Of a DNA stretch of 64,000 nt, positions 45,223 through 53,972 are shown piece after piece. Under the pieces are notes generated by a model. That model did not search any database. It was not told where the DNA came from and worked only from the letters and a program-made list of their open reading frames with translations. The DNA lies in the NCBI GenBank assembly GCA_028703175.1, contig JAQVNJ010000009.1:22077-86076 (forward strand), written 5' to 3'. The stretch comes from JAAYCB01 sp012744395. Its GTDB lineage: Bacteria; Planctomycetota; Planctomycetia; Pirellulales; Thermoguttaceae. Position 1 is the first letter of the stretch. The number at the start of each line of letters is the position of its first letter. The translations under genes and the position numbers were made by a program.

Positions 45223-46694
45223 TCAGCGCAGATAGCCCCTGCGGATTTCGGCCAGGTGCTCGAGGGCCGGTTTCGGATTCCGCTTGGCGTCGAACAGGCC
45301 GCCGTGGGCGAAGTCGTGCGGTTCGGAGTCGCGGAGTTGATTCCAGAGAATCCCGTGGACGTAGCCCTTGGAAAGGATCAGCGGCACGGTCCGCCTGACC
45401 CACTCCGCCTGGCTCTGGGAATTGCGGATCGCCGTCTGAATCTTCCCGTGGCGGATGGCGAGCGGGTCCTCGGCACTGCTGCTCGGCAGGGTGAGGCTGA
45501 CGTGGACGGGGATTCCCAGCAGGCTCCAGTAGTCGAGATGCCGGCTCACGTCGAGCGGGTCCCGGGGGAGTGTGCCGCCGGGGAGGTAGCCGAGGTTCAT
45601 TTCGAGCATCAGGCCGGTCAGCCCCAGCCGCGCGCGGACCAGCGCGTCGGCGAAGTGCAGGGGCGAGAAGTCGACCGCCCCGCGGCTGAGGTATTCGCCC
45701 CAGGGACGATCGAATGAGACGATCCGCTCCGCGTCCCGGTCCAGCGAGTGGATGATCTCCACCGCCCGGGCAGTGAGGCGGATCCGCTCGTGCTCGGTGA
45801 GCGAGAGGGCGTCGGCCGTGTTCATCCGCGCGCCGCAGATCCAGACATCGACGCTGCCGCGGTATCGCCCGACGACGGTCTGGAGAAATTCGGTCACGCA
45901 GGCGACGATGCCATTGAAGTCATTGTCGAAGTCGGCCAGCCATTGGGGCAGCCGCCACGGATCGAAGAGCAGCAGCGGGCCGCCGCAGACAGTCAACCCG
46001 TGCTTCCGGCACCACTCGATCTGCTTGTCGGTGATGTCCCAGTAGAAGCTCCCCTGGGTCGTCTCGATCTCGCGCCAGACCATCGGCACGGCAGCCGCGT
46101 TGAACGTCTCCAGATACTGGACCGACGTGTTCTCGTCGAGCAGGGACACCCCCACGTTGGCGCCCAGAAAGGTGCTCAGCCGCGACTCCTCGTCGCGCCG
46201 GGCGGCGAGCGTCTGCTCGGCATAGCACGCAGTCAGTTCCAACGCGGCATCGAGCGTCACGCGGAGCGACTCGTTGGCCGTTGCGGTGGCTTCCTCCAAG
46301 GACTGCCGCGCACACGAGGCGAGGCGGAATCGGCCGGTCGCCTCCGCAATCCGCTCGCGCAGCGTGTCCGGCAGGCGGATCCCACTGAGCTGCCATTCGG
46401 CGGCCTGGTTCCGCAATTGCGCCAACTCGCCGCGGGCCAGCTCGACCGCCAGGTTGTAGGGCGCGGCCCTCTCCATCAGGCTACAGGTTGCCAGGGTCAC
46501 GCGGCCGTGCCCGGCAACCTCCCAGGGAATATACAGGTTGCCCGAGTCGGTATTCTCGCGATCGACGACAAGTTCGTTCGCCACCTGCCGCACCTCGACG
46601 CGCCAGGGAATGCGATCGTAGCCGGCCAGGTAAGCCTGCTCCACGACGTCGTCCGGAAGGGAATCGGACGGACATAAAAATCGCATCAAACCCA
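45223..46694 (-). CDS. GH10-like domain protein without a clear acid/base residue
   Basis: A protein of 490 residues from ATG 46694 (an in-frame ATG at 46685 is an alternative). The first 190 residues form a beta-rich and helical module (PWEVAGHGRVTLATCSLMER). From about 195 the chain follows the GH10 TIM barrel: ENTSVQYLETFNAAAVPMVW, ETTQGSFYWDITDKQIEWCR, HGLTVCGGPLL, then LTGLMLEMNLGY with a Glu at the nucleophile strand. At the acid/base strand, where GH10 has a WDVVNE-type Glu, this protein reads VDVWICGARMNTAD. No signal peptide is seen. It could be inactive or use another residue. Confidence 0.78.
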
Positions 46695-47325
46695 TCGGGC
46701 TGGCGTCCTCAACAACCGGCGGAAGCGCGGAACAACGAATCTGCAAGAAACACGGCCGCATCGCGTGGCGACTTCCCGGAGCCGCCCCATCGGCGATCTG
46801 TCGAACCGGCCGGAAGGTGGGTGTCCAGGCAGGCTGCTTGCGCCGAGCGCCGCTTCCGCCCGTCGGTTCGATACGGTTCCCTGGTATCGGGGGATACACG
46901 GGCCATCCGCTCCCTTTTGAGTCTACAGCAGGGGGGCCCCAGCTTCAAGCGAACTGTCTGGCGCGCCGGGCGGGCTTGCCGGGTGATCCGCAGGCGGTTC
47001 TGGGAGAGGTTTCCGACGCCGTCTTTGATGCCGACAGGCCGGCCGCGCGTTCCCAAGCTGAAGCGTGGCAGCCAGGGAGACGTCTCGCGGACGGGCATCG
47101 GCTGGCCAAAGCAGCGGCCAGTCGCTATATTCTTGCGTGCCCGCCAGGGGCGGCACGGGGCTGCCCGCCCCCCCCAAGTCGCAAACGTTGACCAGCCGAA
47201 CTGGGCCGCGAGGGGCCGTCCCCGCGGGCGGTCGTGCCGCGGTCAACCGCGGCGGCGCCCGCCGCGCCGCACGGGTTCCCCAGACCCCAGAGCCGAATAT
47301 CGTCTCGGAAGGAGCGATCGCGCCG
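46695..47325. other. Divergent intergenic gap with a degenerate palindrome
   Basis: This 631-base gap lies between the GH10-like gene (minus) and purC (plus). A degenerate copy of the dispersed palindrome is at 47049-47073. TATATT at 47126-47131 could be a -10 box for purC, but the -35 is poor. I see no gene. Confidence 0.5.
47049..47073. repeat. Degenerate copy of the dispersed palindrome (copy E)
   Basis: The left arm GTTCCCAAGCT is intact. The right arm has decayed (GAAGCGTGGCAGCC), so the hairpin is broken. Confidence 0.5.
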
Positions 47326-48216
47326 ATGAGCAAACAGGTGGTGTTGCAGACCTCGATTGGACAGGTCCCCGTTCGCCGCGGCAAGGTCCGCGATGTCTAC
47401 GACCTGGGCGATCGGCTGCTTCTGGTCAGCACGGATCGGATCAGCGCCTTCGACTGGGTCTTGCCTTCGGGAATTCCGGACAAGGGACGTGTTCTGACCC
47501 AGGTGGCGGCGTTCTGGTTTGGCCAACTCGGCGTGCCCCATCACCTGATCTCAACAGACCTTGCGGAGATGAATCTGCCGCAGGGGGCTGACCGGGCGTG
47601 CCTCGCCGGGCGGGCAAGCCTCGTGCGGAAGACGGAGGTCGTGCCGATCGAGTGTGTCGTCCGCGGGTACCTCGCCGGCTCGGGCTGGAAGGAGTATCGG
47701 CAAACGGGGACGGTCTGCGGCATTCCGCTGCCGGCGGGCATGCAGGAGAGCGCCGAGTTGGAAGCGCCCATATTCACGCCCGCCACGAAGGCCGAAACGG
47801 GCCACGATGAAAACATTACGTTCGCGCGGATGGTCGAAATCGTCGGCCGGGAGACGGCCGAGACGCTGCGCGAGCGAAGCCTCGACGTGTTTCGTCGCGG
47901 GCGGGACTACGCCCGGCAGCGGGGGATCATCATCGCCGACACGAAATTCGAATTCGGCCGCTGCGACGACGGCCAGTTGATCCTCATCGACGAGGTTTTG
48001 ACCCCGGATAGCTCGCGGTTCTGGCCGGCCGATCGGTATGCGGTGGGCACGAGCCCGCCGTCGTTCGACAAGCAGTTCGTGCGCGACTGGCTATCCGCGA
48101 CAGACTGGGACAAGAACAGCCCGCCGCCCGAGCTGCCCGACGACGTGGTCGCCAAGACCCGCGCAAAGTACATCGAGGCCTACGAGCGGCTCACCGGGCA
48201 GACGTTCCCCTGGTAG
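47326..48216 (+). CDS. purC: Phosphoribosylaminoimidazole-succinocarboxamide synthase
   Basis: A protein of 296 residues from ATG 47326. It joins aspartate to CAIR in purine synthesis. The sequence shows RRGKVRDVYDLGDRLLLVST at about 16-35, ISAFDWVLPSGIPDKGRVLT, VECVVRGYLAGSGWKEY-type block at about 108-124, DENITFARM, IADTKFEFG and IDEVLTPDSSRFWP, all family signatures. Length and layout match the longer eukaryote/planctomycete-type SAICAR synthase. The next gene, aroC, follows after 275 bases with a palindrome between. Confidence 0.96.
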   Translation: MSKQVVLQTSIGQVPVRRGKVRDVYDLGDRLLLVSTDRISAFDWVLPSGIPDKGRVLTQVAAFWFGQLGVPHHLISTDLAEMNLPQGADRACLAGRASLVRKTEVVPIECVVRGYLAGSGWKEYRQTGTVCGIPLPAGMQESAELEAPIFTPATKAETGHDENITFARMVEIVGRETAETLRERSLDVFRRGRDYARQRGIIIADTKFEFGRCDDGQLILIDEVLTPDSSRFWPADRYAVGTSPPSFDKQFVRDWLSATDWDKNSPPPELPDDVVAKTRAKYIEAYERLTGQTFPW

Positions 48217-48392
48217 AGCTGGCGGGGACCGGCCGCGGCCTCCGGGCAGCGCCCCAGCCGCGCCCAGCGCGGATCAACACCCCGCCCTGGCATCTCGGGC
48301 CCTCTGAATCGCCCTATCGTGTTCCGCTCCGGCCGGGTAGAATCAGGCTCTCACCGGTGGCCGCTCGCACGCCGGGTGAAGGTTGAAGCACC

Positions 48393-48475
48393 CTGCCTGA
48401 CAACGCAATTCCTTCCTGGTTCCCCAGCTGGAGCTTGGGAACCAGGTGAAACCGTGAACTCTGCCTGACAACGCA
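48393..48475. repeat. Direct repeats flanking palindrome copy D
   Basis: CTGCCTGACAACGCA occurs at 48393-48407 and, identical, at 48461-48475. The 53 bases between hold palindrome copy D. The arrangement looks like a duplication around an inserted sequence. Confidence 0.8.
48415..48446. repeat. Dispersed extragenic palindrome, copy D
   Basis: The palindrome is extended compared with copy A: arms CCTGGTTCCC and GGGAACCAGG surround the AGCT-GG-AGCT core. There is one mismatch (C for A) in the left arm. Confidence 0.83.
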
Positions 48476-48491
48476 GTCAATTGATCGCAAC

Positions 48492-49631
48492 ATGTTACGA
48501 TATTGGACGGCCGGCGAATCTCACGGCAAGGGCCTCGTTGCCCTGGTTGACGGTTTTCCCGCCGGACTAGAGATCGACACGGATTTGATCGATCGGGAGC
48601 TGGCTCGGCGGCAGGGGGGGTATGGCCGGGGAGGCCGTCAGCGGATCGAGGCGGATCGCGTGGAGATTCTCAGCGGCGTCTGGCAGGGGCGGACGCTGGG
48701 CAGCCCGATCGCGCTGATGGTTGTCAACGAGGATTCCAAGCTGGACCGGATGGAAGACCTGGAGCGGCCGCGTCCCGGGCACGGCGACTTGGCCGGCGCG
48801 ATCAAGTACCTCGGTTCAATCCGGGCCGTTCTTGAACGGGCCAGCGCCAGGGAGACGGCCGCCCGAGTCGCCGCCGGCGCGCTGGCACGGCAGATTCTCC
48901 GCCATTTCGCCATCGAGCCTTTTGCCTACGTCGTCGAGATCGGACCGATGCGGATCAGCCCGAAGCCGGGCACGCTGGCCGAGCAGAAGGCCTTGCGCGA
49001 CGCAAGCGGTGTGTATTCGCTCGATCCGGAGCAGGATGGCCCGGCCAAGCAGTTGATCGACCGCTGCCAGAAGGCGGGTGACACGCTCGGCGGCGTGATC
49101 GAGGTTCGCGTGGAGGGGGTCCCCTTTGGCCTGGGAACCCATGCCCAGTGGGACCAGAAGCTGGACGGCCGTCTGGCGAGGGCGGTGATGGCGGTCCAGG
49201 CGATCAAGGGGGTCGAGATCGGGCTCGGATTCGAAGCGGCCCGTCGCGTCGGCTCCCAGGTCCACGACCCGATCCAGTATGACGAGGCGGCTCGAGCGGG
49301 GCCGTCGCTCGGATTCGTCCGGCCCACGAACCACGCCGGCGGCCTGGAGGCGGGGATGACCAACGGCCAGCCGATCGTGGTCCGGGCGGCGATGAAGCCG
49401 ATCAGCACGCTGGCCAGGCCGCTGGAATCGGTGAATCTGAAGACGAAGCGGCCGGAGTCGGCCGCCTATGAACGGAGCGACGTCTGCGCTGTGTCCGCCG
49501 CGAGCGTGATCCTCGAAAACGTCGTTGCCCTGGAGATCGCGGCCGCCCTGATCGACAAGTTCGGCGGCGACAGCCTCGCGGAGATGGAGGCCCGCTGGCA
49601 GTTGTTCCACGAGATGGCGGCCAGGCGATAG
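48492..49631 (+). CDS. aroC: Chorismate synthase
   Basis: A protein of 379 residues. It converts EPSP to chorismate with reduced FMN. Signatures: GESHGKGLVALVDGFPAGL at 8-26, RRQGGYGRGGRQRIEAD, RPGHGDLAGAIKY (the His-containing GHxD motif; Tyr follows), ASARETAARVAAGA, and near the C-terminus AMKPISTL and RSDVCAVSAASVI. The length is normal. No Shine-Dalgarno is obvious before the ATG. The next gene begins 21 bases downstream, so they are likely co-transcribed. Confidence 0.96.
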   Translation: MLRYWTAGESHGKGLVALVDGFPAGLEIDTDLIDRELARRQGGYGRGGRQRIEADRVEILSGVWQGRTLGSPIALMVVNEDSKLDRMEDLERPRPGHGDLAGAIKYLGSIRAVLERASARETAARVAAGALARQILRHFAIEPFAYVVEIGPMRISPKPGTLAEQKALRDASGVYSLDPEQDGPAKQLIDRCQKAGDTLGGVIEVRVEGVPFGLGTHAQWDQKLDGRLARAVMAVQAIKGVEIGLGFEAARRVGSQVHDPIQYDEAARAGPSLGFVRPTNHAGGLEAGMTNGQPIVVRAAMKPISTLARPLESVNLKTKRPESAAYERSDVCAVSAASVILENVVALEIAAALIDKFGGDSLAEMEARWQLFHEMAARR

Positions 49632-49652
49632 CACCCGCAAGAGGGAACAAGG

Positions 49653-50981
49653 ATGTTCCGGTTGTCCGATTCAACCCGGCGTCTCGTCACCTTGGCGCTC
49701 TTCGTGCTGTTGTGCGCGGCGCCGACGGTGACCCTCTCGGCGCTGGGTCTCTGGCGGCGTCTGCCGGGCCGGACCGTGAGCGAACAGCGCCGTTTGTCGC
49801 TGCTTCTCGGGCAGCCGGTCCGGCTCCAGTCGCTCCGCCACCTGTCTCCTTCAGCGGTGCTCTATGAAGGCCTCGAAATCCACGATCCGGAGACGGCCGC
49901 GGTGCTCGTCCGCTGCGATCGGCTGCGCGTCGCCCGGCAGTCAAGCTCGCCGGACAAGCACGGCGCGCTCGCCGGACCGCGGCTGCGGCTGACGGCCGGA
50001 ACGCTGGCTCTGGACGCCGAGTCGGTGCGCTGGCTCTGGCCGTTGATGGAGCGCCTGCTCCAGCGGCGGATGGGCGCGGGTCCCCCGCAGATTGAACTCG
50101 TGGCCGAATCGATCGCTGTCTGCGGCGCGGAGGCGGACTTTGCGATCAAGCAGGTCCGCAGCCGGGTGACGCTGCGGAGCGAGGCTTCCCAGATCGAACT
50201 CGGCTTGCAGGTGGAAGGATACGAGACGCCCAAGCCGGTCTATCTGCGGATTGTCCGCAACCGGCAGCTTCGTCCGCCGGTCGACGGCTTCGACGTGTTC
50301 ACGGGCGACGGCCCCCTGCCCTGCGGCTTGTTTGCGGCGGTCTTTCCGGTCTTCGGAGGCCTTGGCGAGGGGGCCCGGTTCGAGGGCTACCTGGTGGCCA
50401 ACCGCGCGGCCGACGGCTGGGAGGGCGAAGTGCTCGGCGAGTTGCAGAACGTGGACCTGAAGGAGCTTGTCGGTCGGCGATTCCCCCACGAGATGAGCGG
50501 CGCGGGGCGGGTGGCGCTGGAGCGGGTGCGGTTCCGCGCCGGGCGCGTCGTCTCGGCCCAGGGGGCGTTCCACGCCAGCAACGGGCGGATCGGCCGATCG
50601 CTGATCAACGCGCTCCGCGGCCAGCTTCAGCTCCAGGGCGATTTCGCCGGGAGCGGCTCGGGGAGCCTCGTCCCCTACGAGGAACTCGGGGTGCGGTTCT
50701 ATTTCGACGCGGCGGGACTGCGGATTTGGGGTGATTGTCCGGCATCGCCCGCGGGCACGATGATCGTCTACGGGTACGGCCAGCGGCTCCTCCAGCCAGC
50801 CGAGCCCGAGCGGCCGCAGCGGCTCCCGGCGGCGATTGCCGCGCTGTCTGGCAGCGGCGAGGAGGAACTGCTGTTCTCGCCGCGGACGGCCTGGCTGATC
50901 GAACGTCTGCCGCTGGGAAGGCCGGGCCCGGCGGCCGCGGCGGCTGCCCCGTCCGGCGGGGTCGAACCGGCGCCGCGCTGA
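49653..50981 (+). CDS. Membrane-anchored envelope protein, AsmA-like in style
   Basis: A protein of 442 residues with an N-terminal transmembrane segment (LVTLALFVLLCAAPTVTLSA, residues 11-30). The rest is beta-rich: short strand blocks such as GPRLRLTAGTLALDAESVRW, GRVALERVRFRAGRVVSAQ and LINALRGQLQLQGDF recall the repeated strands of AsmA/YhdP-type proteins. The tail is Ala/Pro-rich. I recognise no named family. It follows aroC by 21 bases (AGGGAACAAGG before its ATG) and converges on the CcsA gene with an 18-base gap. Confidence 0.7.
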   Translation: MFRLSDSTRRLVTLALFVLLCAAPTVTLSALGLWRRLPGRTVSEQRRLSLLLGQPVRLQSLRHLSPSAVLYEGLEIHDPETAAVLVRCDRLRVARQSSSPDKHGALAGPRLRLTAGTLALDAESVRWLWPLMERLLQRRMGAGPPQIELVAESIAVCGAEADFAIKQVRSRVTLRSEASQIELGLQVEGYETPKPVYLRIVRNRQLRPPVDGFDVFTGDGPLPCGLFAAVFPVFGGLGEGARFEGYLVANRAADGWEGEVLGELQNVDLKELVGRRFPHEMSGAGRVALERVRFRAGRVVSAQGAFHASNGRIGRSLINALRGQLQLQGDFAGSGSGSLVPYEELGVRFYFDAAGLRIWGDCPASPAGTMIVYGYGQRLLQPAEPERPQRLPAAIAALSGSGEEELLFSPRTAWLIERLPLGRPGPAAAAAAPSGGVEPAPR

Positions 50982-50999
50982 TCGATCCGCCGCCGGCGG

Positions 51000-53906
51000 T
51001 CATTGCGTGTCGGGCACGGTCTCCACTCGCGCACTGTCGATCTCGCCGCCCGCGTCGGCCGGCGCGGGGAGGCCGCCGGTCTCGCCCAGGTAGCGGATGG
51101 CGGCCGCCGCGACGACGAGGAAATTCACCGCCAGGAAGCCGGCCACGTACCAGCCGCCCCCCTCGCCGCTGCCGTAGCTGTGCATCCCGCTGCCGAAAAA
51201 GTAATTCACGCCCCACCAGGCCATGACGATCGCGGTGATCGAGACGACGGCGCCGGCGGCGAGGGAGAAATCGCGCAACACGCCGGTGATGCGGAAATGC
51301 AGCACGCCGACATAGATCAGCAGCGAGATCAGGGCCCAGACCTCCTTGGGGTCCCAGCCCCAGAATCGCCCCCAGGAGACGTCGGCCCAGAGGCCGCCGA
51401 GGATCGTGCCGGCGGCGAGCAGGACGACGGCCACTTGGATCGAGCGATAGATGAAGCCCGAGAGCGTCTCGCAGGCCGCGGGGCCGTGGCGGCGGGCGGC
51501 GCCGCCCTCGGAGGGATCGCCGTCGCGGTAGCGGCCGAGCAGGTAATGGCCCATCGCGGCGATTCCCAGCCCCCAGGCCAGGAAGCCGGCTCCATAGCTG
51601 GCGGTGATCGTCAGCACATGCAGCGTCAGCCAGAAATTGTCGCGGAGAACGGGCATCAGGGGGTTGATCCCCTTGTCCCAGATCGGGGCGTAATAGGCGA
51701 TCAGGCCAACGAGGAACGCGATTCCCGCGCCGACCACGGCGAAGGCCTTGCGGTCGATCATGCGGCGAAGCACCGCCCCCACGCCCGCCCGGGCCAGCGT
51801 CCAGGGGAACGACACCGCGCTGAGCAGGGCCGCCAGGACCAGCCGCGGCACGAGCCAGACCGACAAGCCAAGCATCAGCAAGCCGACCAGCCAGACAATC
51901 CGATCGTTCCACGTCTCGCTCCGCGGCGCCAGCCGCACGATCGCATAGCCGCTTCCCACTCCGTACGCCACACTGGTAAGAAAATAGACCACGGCGGCCG
52001 CCAGGGCCAACCTCGGCAGCAAGAGGGCCCAGCGGGCGGCCGTCCAAGCGGCCGGGCCCATCCACTCCAGGTCGAGTTCCCTGTTGCGGGCGGTGCCCGC
52101 CGCGCCGGGGAGGGCCGTCATCCGCCAGGCGTGGCGGATCGCCGGCCCGAACAGCGGAACGAACGCGAACCAGAGGCCGAGCAGGGCCGCCACGAGGGCC
52201 ACGAAGACGACGGTCTCGAACATGTTGGTCACCGGCGCCCAACCGGTGACGTGGACCCGCAAGGCGAAGCCGTACACGGAGAACGCCTGGCCGCCGACCA
52301 GGGCGAGGATCCCCAACCAGTACATCGGCGCGCGGAGCACGCCGAATGCCATCCCCAGGCAGCACAGGGCGACGAAGCTGAAGACCCACGACCAGAGGAA
52401 CGGGTCGAGGCGGTAGTAGTGGACTTCCGCGTCCGTCGCGCCGGGCGGGGGATAGGCGGTGGCGGCGATCAGCGCCTCGTCGCGATTGCGGAGCGGCAGG
52501 CCGGCGCGATACGGTTCGATCTGCTCGGCCAGGCCGCGGAGCGCGGCGGCGAACCGATCCATGGCGGCTTCGAATCGTGCGGCGCGGCCGGCCGCGCCGC
52601 GATCGACGTACGCCGCCGCCGCCTCGGCCAGCGCTGCGCGTTCGACCCGCTGCGGATTGTTCTTCGCCAGGAGCTGGAGGTATTCCAGGCGGGTCCGGTT
52701 CTCCGGATACAGCGGCGCAGGGGGCGTCTCGGGCATGCCGGGCCGGAGGAAACGGCGATACACGTCGTCTCCACTGAACAGGAGTGTCTGCACGCTCAGC
52801 CAGGGTTGCGACTGGTCGTCCGTCCCCCGGTCCTTCTCCAGGGCCGGCGGATTCAAGCCCGGCACGAGGCGGAGCGAGGGGTGGCTCTCGTAGATCGCCA
52901 ACTGGGCCTGGGTGATGGCCACGGCCAGTTCGCCGGCCCGGCTGGCGACCACGTGAGCCTGGCTCCGCAACCGCTGCCAACGCCGCGCGGTGTACTCCGG
53001 CGGCGCGTCGCGGCGGAAGAGCTCCTTCATGCCCCGTTCGGCGATCTCGGCGAGCTTCTCAGCCCGGCGGGCGCCGCTGACGAGCATCAATTCCGCCCGC
53101 ACCGGATCGGCCGCGCCCCGATCGGTGATCTCGCTGAGCGCGCTCAGGGCCGATCGGACGGCCTCGACCTCGGCGTCGATCTGGCCGTCGTAAACGGCCG
53201 GGGTGAGCGATTCCAGGTCGCTCTTCGCTTCCGCCCAAGCGCTGGCCGTGCCGTTCCAGGCCGTGGCGGCGTCGCCGAGTCGGGCCAGAAAGGAGTGGGG
53301 CGGATCGCGAAACGGGTCAAACGTCACCGCGCGGTATGTCGAGAAGGCTTCGCCGAGCTGGGCCAGCTTGCGCTCGGTGGCGGTCAGCTCGACGTTCCGC
53401 CCGATCGCCTGGCGGCGCTTGCTTTGCAGCTGGTCGAGGGCCTCCCAGAACGCCTTGGATTCGGCTACGGCGCGAGGCGAGACGTGTTTCAGGTGGATTC
53501 CGCTCTCCGAATGGGTCGGCAAGCCGAGCACGTCTTTGCGGAGCCCCTCGTGTTCGGCGATCAGCAACGGCACGCGCTCCCAGCGTTCCGGTTCGACCAG
53601 CCAACTGAAGACGAGCTCCGCGGCGGGGAACTTGCGGGGGCCGCCAGGGAAGAGTTTTTCCGTCTCGCGGAACTCGGGCAGGCTCCGCGCCGCGGCCGCC
53701 GCCCCCTCGAGGCCGAGACGGGGATTGGCGCTGCCGCAGACCGCCTCGACGACCTGCTGGGCGAATGTGTTGACCGGCATCATCCGGCCGCTGTGGAACA
53801 CCGGCAGCCGCTGCCAGGTCGAGAAATCGGGTTCTCCGGCGCTTGACTCCGCAGCCGACACCGCGGCAATCGCCAGCCAGCCGATCAGGGCGACTCTCGG
53901 AAGCAT
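51000..53906 (-). CDS. ccsA: Cytochrome c biogenesis protein CcsA/ResC with long N-terminal domain
   Basis: A protein of 968 residues with a signal peptide. Residues 28-500 are an extracytoplasmic, largely helical domain (LPVFHSGRMMPVNTFAQQVV at about 34-53). From about 510 come eight or more membrane segments, with the haem-handling WWD-type motif WADVSWGRFWGWDPKE at about 837-852 and conserved His residues nearby (TLHVLTITASYGAG). CcsA and ResB/CcsB form the system II haem lyase that attaches haem to apocytochrome c outside the membrane. The ResB gene lies 66 bases upstream. Confidence 0.92.
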   Translation of the reverse strand: MLPRVALIGWLAIAAVSAAESSAGEPDFSTWQRLPVFHSGRMMPVNTFAQQVVEAVCGSANPRLGLEGAAAAARSLPEFRETEKLFPGGPRKFPAAELVFSWLVEPERWERVPLLIAEHEGLRKDVLGLPTHSESGIHLKHVSPRAVAESKAFWEALDQLQSKRRQAIGRNVELTATERKLAQLGEAFSTYRAVTFDPFRDPPHSFLARLGDAATAWNGTASAWAEAKSDLESLTPAVYDGQIDAEVEAVRSALSALSEITDRGAADPVRAELMLVSGARRAEKLAEIAERGMKELFRRDAPPEYTARRWQRLRSQAHVVASRAGELAVAITQAQLAIYESHPSLRLVPGLNPPALEKDRGTDDQSQPWLSVQTLLFSGDDVYRRFLRPGMPETPPAPLYPENRTRLEYLQLLAKNNPQRVERAALAEAAAAYVDRGAAGRAARFEAAMDRFAAALRGLAEQIEPYRAGLPLRNRDEALIAATAYPPPGATDAEVHYYRLDPFLWSWVFSFVALCCLGMAFGVLRAPMYWLGILALVGGQAFSVYGFALRVHVTGWAPVTNMFETVVFVALVAALLGLWFAFVPLFGPAIRHAWRMTALPGAAGTARNRELDLEWMGPAAWTAARWALLLPRLALAAAVVYFLTSVAYGVGSGYAIVRLAPRSETWNDRIVWLVGLLMLGLSVWLVPRLVLAALLSAVSFPWTLARAGVGAVLRRMIDRKAFAVVGAGIAFLVGLIAYYAPIWDKGINPLMPVLRDNFWLTLHVLTITASYGAGFLAWGLGIAAMGHYLLGRYRDGDPSEGGAARRHGPAACETLSGFIYRSIQVAVVLLAAGTILGGLWADVSWGRFWGWDPKEVWALISLLIYVGVLHFRITGVLRDFSLAAGAVVSITAIVMAWWGVNYFFGSGMHSYGSGEGGGWYVAGFLAVNFLVVAAAAIRYLGETGGLPAPADAGGEIDSARVETVPDTQ

Positions 53907-53972
53907 GAAAAACCTCGTATCGAGTAGTGCCGCGGCTCTTGCCGGAACCGCTGCGGAACGTCTTGTCTGGCT

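Noticed and set aside
44922..45235. Short plus-strand open frames in the gap after the lipid-kinase gene
   Set aside because: They have no recognisable motifs, and the region has lower coding character than its neighbours.
4451..48446. A CRISPR array made of the repeated palindromes
   Set aside because: The copies are kilobases apart, with no regular spacing and no cas genes.
51003..53846. A 947-codon plus-strand open frame opposite ccsA
   Set aside because: The minus strand encodes a clear CcsA with WWD-type motif. The plus-strand product is a Gly/Arg/Glu-rich shadow.
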